Below, one piece after another: positions 8,981-19,361 of a DNA stretch of 64,000 nt. Below the pieces are notes generated by a model. That model worked only from the letters and a program-made list of their open reading frames with translations, did no database searches and was not told the origin of the DNA. Origin of the DNA: Congregibacter litoralis KT71 (GTDB taxonomy: Bacteria > Pseudomonadota > Gammaproteobacteria > Pseudomonadales > Halieaceae); assembly GCF_000153125.2 (NCBI RefSeq), contig NZ_CM002299.1:3236928-3300927 (forward strand). The letters run 5' to 3'. Every line of letters starts with the position of its first letter. Positions within the stretch are counted from its first letter, which is position 1. Both the position numbers and the translations under genes were made by a program.

Positions 8981-10044
8981 GGGAGACTCTCAAGAGGAGG
9001 AAGACTGGGCATGTCATAGAGACTGGCGTTGATGCGTTGTAACACGTCGATCTCGCGCGCTTCGCGGCGGAGCACACTGTACAACCGCTGCTCACGGTCG
9101 GCAATCTCCACACGGGACGCAAGAAGGAAGTAGGAGGAGGACTCCGTGAGTAAGCTTGCTACGCCTGACAGCTGTGCACCGGCAAAAACCTCCAGCTGCA
9201 GAAACTCCTCAAGATTCGCAAAACCCGTTTCTTCGCGCTGCTGAATCAATGATTGTCCGTCGGCCACGGAGAGAGGCTGCAGGATGTCGTTTCCATTTAA
9301 CGCTCGAAGCACCGGCTGGGGAGCCGTATGAATATTGATGCCTGCGGGCACCTGGGGCCAAACGGTCACCAGGGACTTCAGGGCCTGATAGATTGCCGGC
9401 GTCACGCCCGAGACCGCCTGTAACTCGCTCACGCTGACCATGGGACGGTTCCCCGGCCGATAGGACGGCTGCAGGGACACATAAAAAGCACTCTCAGCGC
9501 CATTGAGCCGCGGCTCATCATCACTGTCTATCCAGTCGGCAACGGCGTCGGTAATCGCTGCCGCGGTGAACTCGTCGACCTCCGTCGAGTCCAGCGCCTG
9601 AAGGAGGCGGATAAAAGTCTGCTGTGCGGGCGAATAGGGAATGGTCCCCGTGGTCGGCTGGGCACCGAGACTGTTCAGATTAAAGCGCCCCTGAAGATCG
9701 GCGAGACTACCGTACATCCAGCCGCCCTCGTCCAGGGCGTAAGGCGTTGCCTGCTGCGCCCAGATTTCCCTGAGATCATCCCGAGGGATTTCCGCCGCCA
9801 GATCGGCCTCGTAATCCAGGGTGAGGGCCAGGGCGGCGAGTTCCTCGGCCCCGCGAAGATAGGCCCAACTCTGCTCTGCCACAAAGCTGTTCAGCCCCCG
9901 TCGGTAGCTGAGGTCAAAATCCCGCTGCAGGGCGACCAGCACACTCGCGCAAATGGTGAACACCAGCAGGGCCACGACAAGGGCAACGCCCTGTTGGGGA
10001 CGGGGCGGCGGGGACAAAGGGCGATTAGCGCAGGGGCAATTCAT
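8977..10044 (-). CDS. gspK: Type II secretion minor pseudopilin K
   Basis: A 355-aa tip pseudopilin. The prepilin leader ends PQQG, with cleavage predicted before VALVVALLV; unlike the other pseudopilins it has no Glu at mature position 5, which is the known hallmark of GspK and fits its place at the pseudopilus tip with GspI and GspJ. The large inserted alpha domain and the helix-hairpin-helix-like C-terminal part (INIHTAPQPVLRALNG) are typical. Its start overlaps the gspJ end by 20 bases and its stop overlaps gspL. Confidence 0.93.
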   Translation of the reverse strand: MNCPCANRPLSPPPRPQQGVALVVALLVFTICASVLVALQRDFDLSYRRGLNSFVAEQSWAYLRGAEELAALALTLDYEADLAAEIPRDDLREIWAQQATPYALDEGGWMYGSLADLQGRFNLNSLGAQPTTGTIPYSPAQQTFIRLLQALDSTEVDEFTAAAITDAVADWIDSDDEPRLNGAESAFYVSLQPSYRPGNRPMVSVSELQAVSGVTPAIYQALKSLVTVWPQVPAGINIHTAPQPVLRALNGNDILQPLSVADGQSLIQQREETGFANLEEFLQLEVFAGAQLSGVASLLTESSSYFLLASRVEIADREQRLYSVLRREAREIDVLQRINASLYDMPSLPPLESLP

Positions 10045-10675
10045 AGAGTCGTCTCACCTCCCCCAGGTCTGCCAATTCGATGCGCAACTCAAGGGCCACC
10101 GGCGGCGGAGGCACGGCATTACCCGCTCCGGGGTCGGCGACCCAACTCTCGCGCCAGCCCCGGGTGTCCACCACCAGGTCTCTATCCAGCTGCAGATTGT
10201 CCAGGGTGTCGAGAAAACGCAGTTCCAATGCGGTTACCTGCTGAAGCAGCTCCATGCGCTGGGGTTCGGCATCCACGGCACGATCAAGCACCGGGTAATA
10301 CGCTCGCCAGAGGGAGTCCTCCTCCAGGTAATAGAACACGCGCTGAAGCTCACTTCGCGGTTGTTGGAGGGTGTTTGACCATCCATCGCGGGTGAGGGAC
10401 AGGGGATAAAATGCCAGGGGACCACCGGAGAGCGCGGGCTGCATACCTCCGAATTCATCCCGCACGGGACGATTGCTGAACTGCCGTAAATCCCGGTTCA
10501 GGAACGCGAGGGCGCGATTCAGGTCCCGCGTGCGTTCACTCGCCGTGCGAAGCTGCTCTGCACCGGTGAGCGTCGACGATATACCGCTGTAGGAGGCCGC
10601 GGCGACGAAGGCGGTAATCGCCAGAGCAATCAGCACTTCCACCAGAGTGAAACCGCGCTGTCCCGGATCAGTCAC
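10025..10675 (-). CDS. gspJ: Type II secretion minor pseudopilin J
   Basis: I place the start at GTG 10675, giving 216 aa, because the type IV leader (VTDPGQRG, cleaved before FTLVEVLIAL) begins there. The codon overlaps the gspI stop as GTGACTGA, a normal coupling arrangement in this operon. Upstream in-frame sequence is only the gspI gene read in another frame. The mature protein has Glu5 and a long N-terminal helix followed by a beta-rich domain. It forms the tip complex with GspI and GspK. Confidence 0.92.
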   Translation of the reverse strand: MTDPGQRGFTLVEVLIALAITAFVAAASYSGISSTLTGAEQLRTASERTRDLNRALAFLNRDLRQFSNRPVRDEFGGMQPALSGGPLAFYPLSLTRDGWSNTLQQPRSELQRVFYYLEEDSLWRAYYPVLDRAVDAEPQRMELLQQVTALELRFLDTLDNLQLDRDLVVDTRGWRESWVADPGAGNAVPPPPVALELRIELADLGEVRRLYELPLR

Positions 10676-11105
10676 TGGCGCTCCCTCCCTCACTGCGCGC
10701 CGCAATGAACGCGACCAGGGTATAGAGACTGGGCGCGCGCTCTTCCGCATCCCTACGCACCTGAATCTCCACGCGGGAAAAATCGGGAACTTCTGTCGCC
10801 TGACTCTGCACCCGCCAGAACCAGTCGCGCCCTGCCATGACTTCGCTGCCGGTATTACTGCCCCGCAGCGTTTGCCCACCGCCCCGAAGAGCAAGGCGCA
10901 GCTCCGCGAGACGGTTAGTTGCCACCACCTGGGCGAGGGAGCGGTCCCGGATATAGGCCGTCCCGTCGATCTGCTGATCCATGGTAAACAGCAGCGCGGG
11001 CACGGCCAGGGCGACGACCGCGAGAGCGACCATGACCTCGACGAGGGTAAAGCCATGGGATCGACGGTGCCCTGTGAGGAAACTAGGGCGCAAAGGCATA
11101 GTCAT
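10668..11105 (-). CDS. gspI: Type II secretion minor pseudopilin I
   Basis: The start is chosen at ATG 11105 (MTMPLRPSFL), giving 145 aa; ATG 11099 is an alternative. The leader ends HRRSHG before FTLVEVMVALAVVALAVPAL, with Glu at mature position 5. The leader is somewhat long but usual for GspI. The gene overlaps the gspH end by about 20 bases and the gspJ start by 8. Its product nucleates the pseudopilus tip. Confidence 0.9.
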   Translation of the reverse strand: MTMPLRPSFLTGHRRSHGFTLVEVMVALAVVALAVPALLFTMDQQIDGTAYIRDRSLAQVVATNRLAELRLALRGGGQTLRGSNTGSEVMAGRDWFWRVQSQATEVPDFSRVEIQVRRDAEERAPSLYTLVAFIAARSEGGSASD

Positions 11106-11664
11106 TGATCGATGTCTCGTTCTCCCCGCGGTACTGCGTAAAGCGGCCCAGAGGATCCCAGACAAGGCGAAACAGCTGTTTATCATCGTCAGCGTTCCTA
11201 ATCAGCAGTTCACCCGCCTGAGTCTCGCCGCTGGCGGACAACAGCCACTGCGGCGAGGTACCCCTGCGCGGGTCCGCCGCGTCTGCCGACACGGGCAGTA
11301 CTTCCACGTCATCGAGACTGATTTGCAATCGGGTATCCGCGGGAAATTCGAGACTGGTAAACAGCTCCGGCGACCGCTGTGGCTGCCGCCACCCGGCCTG
11401 CAAACGCTGGCGCCAGTGCACTGCCACGGAGGGCTCTCCCTGCTCATTCGTCGCGTTTGCAAACAGCACACCAAAGTCCGTGCCGCTGAACTGCGCTTCA
11501 TCCATGGCGTATGCCGCTACCGCCGTGAGGGTCTCCAGACGTTCCTGCACGACACGATCGCTGGCGCCGGAATTGACGTTCAAGGTCACGAGGCTGGTCA
11601 TGAGTACAATCACGAACAGCACCACCAGCATCTCGATCAGGCTGAAACCCTGTTGAACCCCCAT
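11083..11664 (-). CDS. gspH: Type II secretion minor pseudopilin H
   Basis: The start is ATG 11664 (MGVQQG, cleaved before FSLIEMLVVLFVIVL), giving 193 aa. Sequence further upstream in frame belongs to gspG and is not used. Mature Glu5 is present and the rest is a beta-rich globular domain. GspH links the tip complex to the GspG major pseudopilin. Four bases separate it from the gspG stop. Confidence 0.92.
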   Translation of the reverse strand: MGVQQGFSLIEMLVVLFVIVLMTSLVTLNVNSGASDRVVQERLETLTAVAAYAMDEAQFSGTDFGVLFANATNEQGEPSVAVHWRQRLQAGWRQPQRSPELFTSLEFPADTRLQISLDDVEVLPVSADAADPRRGTSPQWLLSASGETQAGELLIRNADDDKQLFRLVWDPLGRFTQYRGENETSINDYAFAP

Positions 11665-11668
11665 GGGG

Positions 11669-12118
11669 TCAGTTCTCTTCTTTTTTCCAGTTACCGATAT
11701 CCGCATTCTGATCCTCACCACCGGACAGCCCGTCCGCGCCGAGGGTGTAGATATCAACCTCGCCGTTCTCTCCCGGACTCAGGTAGAGATAAGGTCGCCC
11801 CCAGGGATCCAGGGGCAGCTCTGCCAGGTAACCACCCTCCTTGAAGTTCCTCGGCGTAGGGTCGATAGGACTGGGAGTAACAAGGGCTTCGAGCCCCTGC
11901 TCCGTACTCGGATACACGTAGTTATCAAGGCGGTAAATTTTCAGTGCCGTCTCGATGGCTTTGAAGTCAGCCTGGGCTTTCTGGATGCGGGCGTCGTCGG
12001 CACGGTTAAGCACCGTCGGCGCCACGATGCTGATCAACAATCCCATGATTACCAGGACCACCAGTATCTCTACGAGGGAAAAGCCTCCCTGTGATCCCAT
12101 GCGGGCTTTGCGCTGCAT
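11669..12118 (-). CDS. gspG: Type II secretion major pseudopilin G
   Basis: A 149-aa prepilin that polymerises into the periplasmic pseudopilus. The leader has G12 before F13 (FSLVEILVVLVIMGL) and Glu at mature position 5. The conserved GspG features are clear: the DDARIQKAQADFKAIETALK helix, the QGLEALV segment, LPLDPWGRPYLY, and the calcium-binding C-terminal loop with acidic residues (DGLSGGEDQNADIGNW). Length is typical. It must be matured by a prepilin peptidase; PilD at 47904-48788 is the only one in the window. Confidence 0.97.
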   Translation of the reverse strand: MQRKARMGSQGGFSLVEILVVLVIMGLLISIVAPTVLNRADDARIQKAQADFKAIETALKIYRLDNYVYPSTEQGLEALVTPSPIDPTPRNFKEGGYLAELPLDPWGRPYLYLSPGENGEVDIYTLGADGLSGGEDQNADIGNWKKEEN

Positions 12119-12122
12119 TTCC

Positions 12123-13343
12123 TTACCTCACCATTGTGTTCAAATCAAAAATCGGCAGGAGGATTGCCAACACGATCAGTAGCACCATCCCCCCCATAAA
12201 AACTACCATCAGTGGCTCAAACAGGCCCATCACCGTACCCAGGGTCATTTCCAGTTCGCGCTCCTGGTTGTTTGCGGAGCGCTCAAGCATGTCTTCCAGG
12301 GAACCGCTGCTCTCGCCGCTGGCGACCATGTGGACCATCATCGGTGGAAAGTGCCCCGCCTCTCCCAGGGCACGACTGAGGCTGCTTCCCTCCTGTACGC
12401 GCAAGGCCACGTCCTCACTCTCCGCGCGGAGCACGAGGTTGACCAGCACCTGGCCCGCGATGCGCAGGGCTTCAAGGAGCGGAACACCGCTGGCCATGAG
12501 AATACTGAGTGTCGATGCAAAACGTGCGGTATCAAGGGCAACGATGAGTCCTGAGATACCGGGCATGCGCAATAAAAAACCATGCCACAGCAAACGCCGC
12601 CGGGGGTCCCGGAGTAAGCGCCGGGCGCCCACGAGCAGCAACGCCAGACCGATGAACAACCACAGGCTATAGGACCGGAAAAAATCACTGGCAGCGATGA
12701 GGGCAACGGTGAGACCGGGTAGTTCGCGGTTACTTTGGGAGAAAATGCCAATGAGCTCGGGGACCACAAACACCATGAGGGCGACGATCACCGCCACGGC
12801 CACACCCAGCAAGATGAAGGGATAGATCATCGCCATGCGCAGCTGCTGACCGCTGTGCTGACGACGCTCGGCGTAGTCGGCGAGTTGCTCCAGCACCGGG
12901 CCTAAAAATCCCGCGTGCTCCCCCGCCGTCACCATAGCCCGGTACATTTCATTAAAAGCCAGGGGGAACTCTGCCATGGCGTAAGCCAGGGTGTGGCCTT
13001 CGCTGACCCGGGAACGAATCTGCAGCAACATGGCTTTTATCCGCGGTCGTCGGGTTTGCTCCGCGGTTGCCTGGAGACAATCTGCCAGAGGAAGGTTTGA
13101 CTGGACGAGGGTGGCGAGCTGCCGGGTCAGCAACGCCAGGTCAGCCCCTTTGATGCGGGTGGGCAGCAAACGCTGGCGCAGGCTGCCGTTCGCCGCCTCA
13201 CCGCGCGCGGCGCTCTGCACCTCCACGGGGCGAAGCTCCCGGGTGCGCAACTGCACGCGAACCTGCCGCTCGGAGTCCGCCTCCACAACACCTCGAATGA
13301 GCTTGCCCTCAGGATCCAACGCTCGATAGCGATAAGCCGTCAT
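12123..13343 (-). CDS. gspF: Type II secretion inner-membrane platform protein F
   Basis: A 406-aa polytopic protein with two GspF cytoplasmic four-helix domains (about 70-190 and 275-395) and three membrane helices. Motifs ALLTRQLATLVQSNLPLADC and GESSGSLEDMLERSANN are characteristic. It couples the GspE ATPase to pseudopilus assembly. It sits 4 bases before gspG and 12 bases after gspE. The paralogue PilC is at 46646-47863. Confidence 0.96.
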   Translation of the reverse strand: MTAYRYRALDPEGKLIRGVVEADSERQVRVQLRTRELRPVEVQSAARGEAANGSLRQRLLPTRIKGADLALLTRQLATLVQSNLPLADCLQATAEQTRRPRIKAMLLQIRSRVSEGHTLAYAMAEFPLAFNEMYRAMVTAGEHAGFLGPVLEQLADYAERRQHSGQQLRMAMIYPFILLGVAVAVIVALMVFVVPELIGIFSQSNRELPGLTVALIAASDFFRSYSLWLFIGLALLLVGARRLLRDPRRRLLWHGFLLRMPGISGLIVALDTARFASTLSILMASGVPLLEALRIAGQVLVNLVLRAESEDVALRVQEGSSLSRALGEAGHFPPMMVHMVASGESSGSLEDMLERSANNQERELEMTLGTVMGLFEPLMVVFMGGMVLLIVLAILLPIFDLNTMVR

Positions 13344-13355
13344 GAACTAACGCGC

Positions 13356-14873
13356 TCAGGCCACGGAAGTGACACGCAGCACTTCCTGCAGGCTCGTATC
13401 CCCCGCAAGAATCCGTCGGCGACCATCATCCTGAATACTTGCTGAGTGTCGTCTCGCAGCCTCGCTAATGGCCTGCTCGGAAGCACCGTCGTGTATGAGG
13501 CTTCGGAGCTGATCATCGATCTCAATGAGTTCGTAGATAGCGCTGCGGCCGCGGTAGCCACTGTGGTTACATTCGGAGCATCCCACGGCCTGGTAAAGAG
13601 TGGTGGTGCCGCGCTCAGCCTCGGAAATCCCCAAAAGCTGCGCTTCTCCCTCCGTAGGATTCGTGCCCCGTCGACACTCGGGACACAGAAGTCTCACGAG
13701 ACGCTGCGCCATTACCGCGATAAGACTGGAAGACAGGAGAAAGGACTCCACGCCCATATCCTGAAGCCGGGTGACTGCGCCAATGGCCGTATTGGTGTGC
13801 AGGGTAGAAAGCACCAGGTGTCCCGTTAAGGAGGCCTGCACCGCTATCTCGGCGGTCTCCAGATCGCGAATTTCGCCGACCATCACGACATCCGGGTCCT
13901 GACGCAAAATGGCCCGCAATCCCCGGGCAAAGGTCATGTCCACCTTGGTGTTTACCTGGGTCTGACCAATCCCCGGCAGCATGTATTCCACCGGATCCTC
14001 AATGGTCATGATATTGCGCGCCGCATCGTTGATTTCACTCAGCCCGGCGTACAGGGTTGTGGTCTTACCCGAGCCCGTGGGACCCGTCACGAGAATAATG
14101 CCGTGGGGGCTTTTCAGGGCGCTGCGAAAGCCCCCGTAGACGGCCTCGGGCATGGCCAGCTGAGCAAGCTGCAGTTGCCCCGACTGCTTGTCCAGAAGCC
14201 GAAGCACCACGCGCTCACCGTAGGCCGAGGGGATGGTAGACATGCGGATGTCCACGGCGTGGCCGGCGATGCGCACGGAGATTCGCCCGTCCTGGGGAAT
14301 ACGCCGCTCGGCAATATCCAGCCTGGCCATCACCTTCAGACGGGATACGAGCAGAGGCCCCAGCATGCGCTTCGGCGACAGCACCTCCGAGAGCACGCCA
14401 TCAATGCGATAGCGGATGCTGAGCTTTTCTTCAAAGGTCTCGATGTGAACATCCGAGGCCTTCTCGCGGACCGCCTCGGAAAGAATTGCATTGATGAGAC
14501 GAATGATCGGCGCGTCGTCCTCTCCATCCATCAAGTCTCCCTCATCCGGAATTTCTTCGGCGAGACGACTGAGGTCTACATCGGAGCTGATATCGGCGGC
14601 CATCTGCACCGCCTCGCTGTTATCCCGCTGATAGGCGCGGGACAGCTGACTCTGAAATTCCGTTGGCGCAAGGGTCTGGAGTTCCAGGTCCCGACCGATG
14701 CGCCGGCGCAGTTCCAGGAGCACATCGGCAGTCAGGGCTCCGCTGTGAAGCACGCGATGGGGAGCCTGAGGATCAATGACGACCCGATGGGCTTTTGCAA
14801 AGCTGAAGGGAAGCTTGCCGGGGGCGACCTCTACGCCATCTAGCGTGGCTACTGCGGCTTGCCCCTCGCTCAC
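13356..14873 (-). CDS. gspE: Type II secretion ATPase E
   Basis: A 505-aa hexameric cytoplasmic ATPase. Walker A is GPTGSGKT at 264-271, the Asp box IEDPVEY at 291-297, Walker [11 protein letters not shown] at about 328-337 and the His box around 352-359 (HLVLSTLHT). The zinc-binding subdomain has C397-x2-C400 and C432-x2-C435. The N-terminal GspL-binding domain is present. The start overlaps the gspD stop by 4 bases. It is distinguished from PilB by operon context and by the tetracysteine spacing. Confidence 0.97.
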   Translation of the reverse strand: MSEGQAAVATLDGVEVAPGKLPFSFAKAHRVVIDPQAPHRVLHSGALTADVLLELRRRIGRDLELQTLAPTEFQSQLSRAYQRDNSEAVQMAADISSDVDLSRLAEEIPDEGDLMDGEDDAPIIRLINAILSEAVREKASDVHIETFEEKLSIRYRIDGVLSEVLSPKRMLGPLLVSRLKVMARLDIAERRIPQDGRISVRIAGHAVDIRMSTIPSAYGERVVLRLLDKQSGQLQLAQLAMPEAVYGGFRSALKSPHGIILVTGPTGSGKTTTLYAGLSEINDAARNIMTIEDPVEYMLPGIGQTQVNTKVDMTFARGLRAILRQDPDVVMVGEIRDLETAEIAVQASLTGHLVLSTLHTNTAIGAVTRLQDMGVESFLLSSSLIAVMAQRLVRLLCPECRRGTNPTEGEAQLLGISEAERGTTTLYQAVGCSECNHSGYRGRSAIYELIEIDDQLRSLIHDGASEQAISEAARRHSASIQDDGRRRILAGDTSLQEVLRVTSVA

Positions 14874-16960
14874 GGCGACTCAGGCTCCGGCGCCCTGATA
14901 TCCTCGCGGATCGTCTCAAGCTGGAGTATCTGTTGCTCCCAGTCCGGCAGGACCGGCACCTCGTCTTCGCCAAAGAACAATAGACCCTGCTCCCGCTGCG
15001 CACGCTGCTGATCCCGTATGTGGCGATACTTTAGGGCTGTCGCTCCCGCAATATCCTTGTCATCCCGAATGATGGTGGGACGGATAAAGATCATCAAATT
15101 CGTCTTGCTGACGGAGACCGCGTCGTTGCGGAACAGGCGGCCCAGGTAGGGAATATCGCCCAGAATGGGGACCCGCTGCTCGGTGCTTTGCACGTCATCC
15201 TTGATGAGGCCCCCGAGCACCACGACCCGGCCGTCCTCCGCCAGCACCTTGGTGCGAATCTTGCGCTCATTGGTAATGAGGTCTGCCGCGGCGGCCGACG
15301 CGACCAGGGTCGCGCCCGTAAGCGAATTCACCTCCTGCTCGATTTCGAGAACCACCGAATCACCTTCGTTGACCTGAGGCGTAACCGTGAGGGTAATACC
15401 CACGTTTTCCCGCTCAATGGTCTGGAAAGGATTCTGGGCCCCGTTATTGCCGCCGGTATTGGTGAAGGACCCGGTGATAAAGGGTACCTGTTGTCCCACG
15501 GTGATAAAGGCCTCCTGGTTATCCAGGGTCAAAAGGCTCGGCGTGGACAAGATATTCGCATTACTCTGCTCTTCGAGAGCGTTGAGGATTACGGTCATGC
15601 TGAGGTCTTCACCGACCACCCCCCAACCGAGGGACAGTCCCGCGGAACCGGCAAGGGCCGCCGCCAGATTCCCGACATCAAAATCCCCCGTGGTAGATCC
15701 CGTGCCGCCATCGCTATCCGGCGGCAGAATCGCACCCGCAATGTTTCGCGCCCGACTGTCCGAGGCATTAATGCTACTGCCGTAAAAGCCACTGTCATTG
15801 GCGAAGAGCCACTGGAGACCCAGATCCTGACCGTCGGTGACCTCAAGCTCCACGATAATCGCTTCCACGAGAACCTGAGCCCGGCGAATATCCAGACGCG
15901 TAATCACCGATTCAAGGGCCGCCATTTCGTCGGCATCGGCGGTGATGATCAGTGAGTTAGTACCTTCATCGGCCTCGATGGTCGCGGTGTTGCTCGACGC
16001 GCGGGCCGCTTTGGCATCCCCGGTATCGAGCTTGTTGATATTCTGCATGACCCGGGTGAGGACTTCAGCGATAGCGGTTGCCTGAGCGTACTCAAGATAA
16101 ATGACCTTCACGTTGCCCGTCTGCTCCAGGGGCGTGTCGACATAGGCCACCAGGCTGCGAATCCGCGCCCGTTGCAGCTCGTCACCGGTCACCAGCACGC
16201 TGTTGGTACGCTTATCCGGGACCAACAACACGTCGACCTCACCACCGTTATTCTTGGCTTCCGAGGCGTTGAGCTTTTCGAGCATTCTCACCACGTCTTC
16301 CGCTACCGCGTAGCGCAGGGCAATAACGTCGGTCTCCTGTACCGCCGACTGATCCATGCGCTCGATGATGTCCTGGATACGGCTGATGTTGGACGCGGAA
16401 TCAGAAATGATAATCGCGTTGCTCGGTGCGTAGGCCGCCATGTGTGCCTGCTGAGGCACCAGGGGCCGGAGGACCGGTATCAGTTTCGCAGCAGAAATAT
16501 TTTCCAGACGTAACACCTGGGTGACGTACTCATCGTTAACGGTACCCACTACCCCGGCGGCATCAGCTACGGGAACCGATGCCGAGCGGGCATCCTTGTT
16601 CTGAATAACCCGCACCACGCCCCCGGAGCGCACGGCGGTATACCCGTGGACATCGAGTATCGCCAGAAAGAGATCGTACAGTTCGCTGGCATTGACGGGC
16701 CGCGAGGAGACCACTTTGACCTTTCCCTTGACCGATGGGTCTACAACGATGGTCGTGTCGGTGGCCTCGGAAACAAACTTGATGAGCTCCTGAATATCTG
16801 TCTCTTTCAGATTGACGGTGAAATCCTGGGCCTCCACGACTTGCACCGGGAGCGATAACAGGGACAGAGACAGGAGCACAGCGATGGCTGAAGAGCGACG
16901 TGCAGCGACGACCCACTTCCGGCGCCAGAGGAGGAGACACTGAGATAAAAAAGCAGTCAC
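14870..16960 (-). CDS. gspD: Type II secretion outer-membrane secretin D
   Basis: A 696-aa secretin that forms the outer-membrane channel. A Sec signal peptide (hydrophobic core about residues 22-40, ending VVEAQ) precedes the N0 domain ([20 protein letters not shown]), three N1-N3 repeats and the C-terminal secretin domain with VPFITGSF and [11 protein letters not shown]. Length is typical. No pilotin gene (gspS) is recognisable in the window, so how it reaches the outer membrane is not shown here. Confidence 0.96.
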   Translation of the reverse strand: MTAFLSQCLLLWRRKWVVAARRSSAIAVLLSLSLLSLPVQVVEAQDFTVNLKETDIQELIKFVSEATDTTIVVDPSVKGKVKVVSSRPVNASELYDLFLAILDVHGYTAVRSGGVVRVIQNKDARSASVPVADAAGVVGTVNDEYVTQVLRLENISAAKLIPVLRPLVPQQAHMAAYAPSNAIIISDSASNISRIQDIIERMDQSAVQETDVIALRYAVAEDVVRMLEKLNASEAKNNGGEVDVLLVPDKRTNSVLVTGDELQRARIRSLVAYVDTPLEQTGNVKVIYLEYAQATAIAEVLTRVMQNINKLDTGDAKAARASSNTATIEADEGTNSLIITADADEMAALESVITRLDIRRAQVLVEAIIVELEVTDGQDLGLQWLFANDSGFYGSSINASDSRARNIAGAILPPDSDGGTGSTTGDFDVGNLAAALAGSAGLSLGWGVVGEDLSMTVILNALEEQSNANILSTPSLLTLDNQEAFITVGQQVPFITGSFTNTGGNNGAQNPFQTIERENVGITLTVTPQVNEGDSVVLEIEQEVNSLTGATLVASAAAADLITNERKIRTKVLAEDGRVVVLGGLIKDDVQSTEQRVPILGDIPYLGRLFRNDAVSVSKTNLMIFIRPTIIRDDKDIAGATALKYRHIRDQQRAQREQGLLFFGEDEVPVLPDWEQQILQLETIREDIRAPEPESP

Positions 16961-18009
16961 GAACCATTCCCTACGGTGGATGCACCAAGATCAACGTTAA
17001 GCGTCACGGACTCTCCCTTGCGCTGTAATTCGAAAACTGCCTCCTTGGCGGAGCGCATTGCCTGGTAAAGCCTCACGGTATTTGCCGGATCCGTGAGGGA
17101 CATGCCATTGATAGCGGTCACCAGATCACCCGACTGAAAACCCAGAGCTGAAAACTCATCTGCCGCGTTCCCCGGACTCACACGATAACCCCGAAGCTGG
17201 TCACCCTCCCGCACGGCGGCTACGCGGACGACCTCCACCAGCGACTGGGGATCGCGATAAAGACGCTCGCGATAGGCGGATGCAATCTCCGCTGCCTCGG
17301 CATCTACTGTTACGTCCATCGCTCCGGCATCTGTCGACGCAGGCTGAGTCCGCGAGGCAGTGGCTACAGACGCCGAAAGCTCACTGTCCTCAAAGAGGCG
17401 CAGAACCTCGTAGCGACCACCGTTATCCAACACCACGAGCGCCGGGAGCACCTTCGCCAGTACGACCTCACCACTGACCGGCAACTCATCACCGACCTGA
17501 TAAAGGTCCTGGGCATTGCGATGCTCAATAACTGCCTGCCCCAGACCTGCCTCGGACGCCGCCAAAACTCCTTTCAACAGGAGGGGAAGTCGGGTGTCCG
17601 GGGCACCGTCCTCAATGCCCGCCAGGGCCACACTTGCCTCGGACTCACTCATGGCAGGAGCCCGACCGGTCGCCGCTGCCAGCGCTTCGGGACTGACGAC
17701 GGTCCCGGGCTCTCCGAAGAGGTGCGCAGCTGCGAGGGCCTCAATGTCTACCGATGTCCTCGTCCCCCCCGACGATCCACTCGTTACCGGGTTAATGACC
17801 TCTGTCTGAGGCAGAGGTTTCGCCTCGGGAAAAAAGCTCCAGAGTCCGGTCCACAGGGATAGGGCAATCCACAGGCAGAGCAGCACAACCGCGCCTTTTT
17901 TGAGGCGGGAAAATATGGTCGGCCGGGAAAAATAGCGGAACGCCGTCACAGCCCCGTTGTTCATCTGGGATGTGAAGCTTGCCAACCGTGTCTGCCAAAG
18001 CGCCGTCAC
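16957..18009 (-). CDS. gspC: Type II secretion protein C
   Basis: First gene of the operon; 350 aa. GTG 18009 is chosen because GGGAG lies five bases upstream; an ATG at 17964 is a weaker alternative. The protein has a cytoplasmic N-terminus, one membrane helix at about 39-60, a homology region (about 125-190) that binds the secretin N0 domain, and a C-terminal PDZ domain (about 255-345, with LGFQSGDLVTAINGMSL). A roughly 50-residue linker separates the two. It determines substrate choice and links platform to secretin. Confidence 0.93.
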   Translation of the reverse strand: MTALWQTRLASFTSQMNNGAVTAFRYFSRPTIFSRLKKGAVVLLCLWIALSLWTGLWSFFPEAKPLPQTEVINPVTSGSSGGTRTSVDIEALAAAHLFGEPGTVVSPEALAAATGRAPAMSESEASVALAGIEDGAPDTRLPLLLKGVLAASEAGLGQAVIEHRNAQDLYQVGDELPVSGEVVLAKVLPALVVLDNGGRYEVLRLFEDSELSASVATASRTQPASTDAGAMDVTVDAEAAEIASAYRERLYRDPQSLVEVVRVAAVREGDQLRGYRVSPGNAADEFSALGFQSGDLVTAINGMSLTDPANTVRLYQAMRSAKEAVFELQRKGESVTLNVDLGASTVGNGS

Positions 18010-18039
18010 CGCTGCTCCCAGCTTTACCAGTTGTGTGAC

Positions 18040-18073
18040 TTCAATGACCCTCTCTCAGGGAGCCGCCATTGAA
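18040..18073 (-). promoter_or_regulatory. Imperfect stem-loop in the gspC leader
   Basis: Seven-base arms TTCAATG (18040-18046) and CATTGAA (18067-18073) enclose an inner CCCT/AGGG pairing, forming a stacked hairpin upstream of the gspC start. It could act in the operon leader RNA or as an operator. No clear promoter elements were recognised in the 117-base gap to sat. Confidence 0.35.
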
Positions 18074-18126
18074 GGTGAAAATTGTGACACTAATATGACA
18101 GGCTCGCCACAAAAACGGCGGCGGCG

Positions 18127-19311
18127 TTAATCCTGGCTGTGGTAATAATCCATAAGTATTTTTGCCACCTCGGGCCGCGAGAATTCCGGTGGCGGAGCGA
18201 TCCCCTGTCCCAGCATTTCCCTGACAGCGGTACCCGACAGCAGGACAAAATCCTCTTTTTCGTGATCCGGCGCGTCGCGCATCATCACAACCTTATCCAG
18301 CTTGCGACTATAGGCCGTGTGGTCTGCGCGGTAGATATCAATCTCCAGCGCGCCCTCGGGAACCTCCTCGTCGAAGACCGTCTGCGCGTCGAAGCCTCCG
18401 TAGTAGTCACCCACGCCGGCATGATCCCGCCCGACAATCAAATGGCTGCAGCCACAGTTTTGGCGAAACACTGCATGGAGCACGGCTTCCCGGGGCCCCG
18501 CATACAGCATATCGAAACCATAGCCCGTGACCATTACCGTGTTCGGGGGGAAGTACACCTCGACCATCTTGCGTATGGAGGCGTCCCGGACATCGGCGGG
18601 AATATCACCGGGCTTGAGCTTACCCAGGAGCATATGGATCAAAATACCGTCGGCACCCAGATCGTTCATCGCCATACGACAGAGCTCTTCGTGGGCCCGG
18701 TGCATGGGATTTCGTGTCTGGAAGGCGACGACTTTTTCCCAGCCCCGCTCGGCAATTTCGGCGCGAATATCAACGGCGGTACGAAAGGTATCGGGAAAGT
18801 CCGTGGCGAAGTAGGAGAAATTCAGCACTTGAATGGGACCGGATACCACGCGATTACCCAGGCTCATAAACGTGGCGACGCCGGGGTGCTCGGGATCAAG
18901 GGTTCGGAACACATTGCTCGCAATGTGCTTTAACTGTTCCTCGCTTGCCTCCTCCACAGCGGTGACGTCCATCACCGCGAGTACCGGATTCCCTTCGACA
19001 TTGGGGTCTCTCAGGGCAATGCGGGTACCCGCCTCGATATCCTGATCATGGGTCACATTGAGGATGGGCACGGGCCAGAAGATGCCGGACTCCGTCCGGA
19101 GGCGCTCCGCCACGGATAGCGCATCCCCAAGGGTCATATAGCCCGGCAGCGGATTGAAATATCCGGCGCCCAGCATGACGGCATTGGCTGCGGCGGCCGA
19201 GTTCAGCAGCATAGATGGCAGGGATTCCGCTTCTGTCAGAAGGGCGCTACGCGCCTTGTCGTCGTATACGTAGAGCGGATGCAGTTCCCGGGAACCGTGG
19301 GGCTTAATCAT
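18127..19311 (-). CDS. sat: Sulfate adenylyltransferase, single-chain (ATP sulfurylase)
   Basis: A 394-aa enzyme making adenosine 5'-phosphosulfate from ATP and sulfate. It has the PUA-like N-terminal domain and the catalytic domain with QTRNPMHRAHEEL (about 199-211) and GRDHAGVGDYY (about 294-304), the nucleotide-binding motifs of Sat. This is the homo-oligomeric form, not the CysD/CysN heterodimer that most gammaproteobacteria use for assimilation. The gene precedes cysC by about 90 bases on the same strand, so the two probably work together in sulfate activation to PAPS. Confidence 0.95.
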   Translation of the reverse strand: MIKPHGSRELHPLYVYDDKARSALLTEAESLPSMLLNSAAAANAVMLGAGYFNPLPGYMTLGDALSVAERLRTESGIFWPVPILNVTHDQDIEAGTRIALRDPNVEGNPVLAVMDVTAVEEASEEQLKHIASNVFRTLDPEHPGVATFMSLGNRVVSGPIQVLNFSYFATDFPDTFRTAVDIRAEIAERGWEKVVAFQTRNPMHRAHEELCRMAMNDLGADGILIHMLLGKLKPGDIPADVRDASIRKMVEVYFPPNTVMVTGYGFDMLYAGPREAVLHAVFRQNCGCSHLIVGRDHAGVGDYYGGFDAQTVFDEEVPEGALEIDIYRADHTAYSRKLDKVVMMRDAPDHEKEDFVLLSGTAVREMLGQGIAPPPEFSRPEVAKILMDYYHSQD

Positions 19312-19361
19312 TTAACTATCCTTTTTTAGCAGCACAATGGCGGAGGGCGGTTGTCTGAGGA

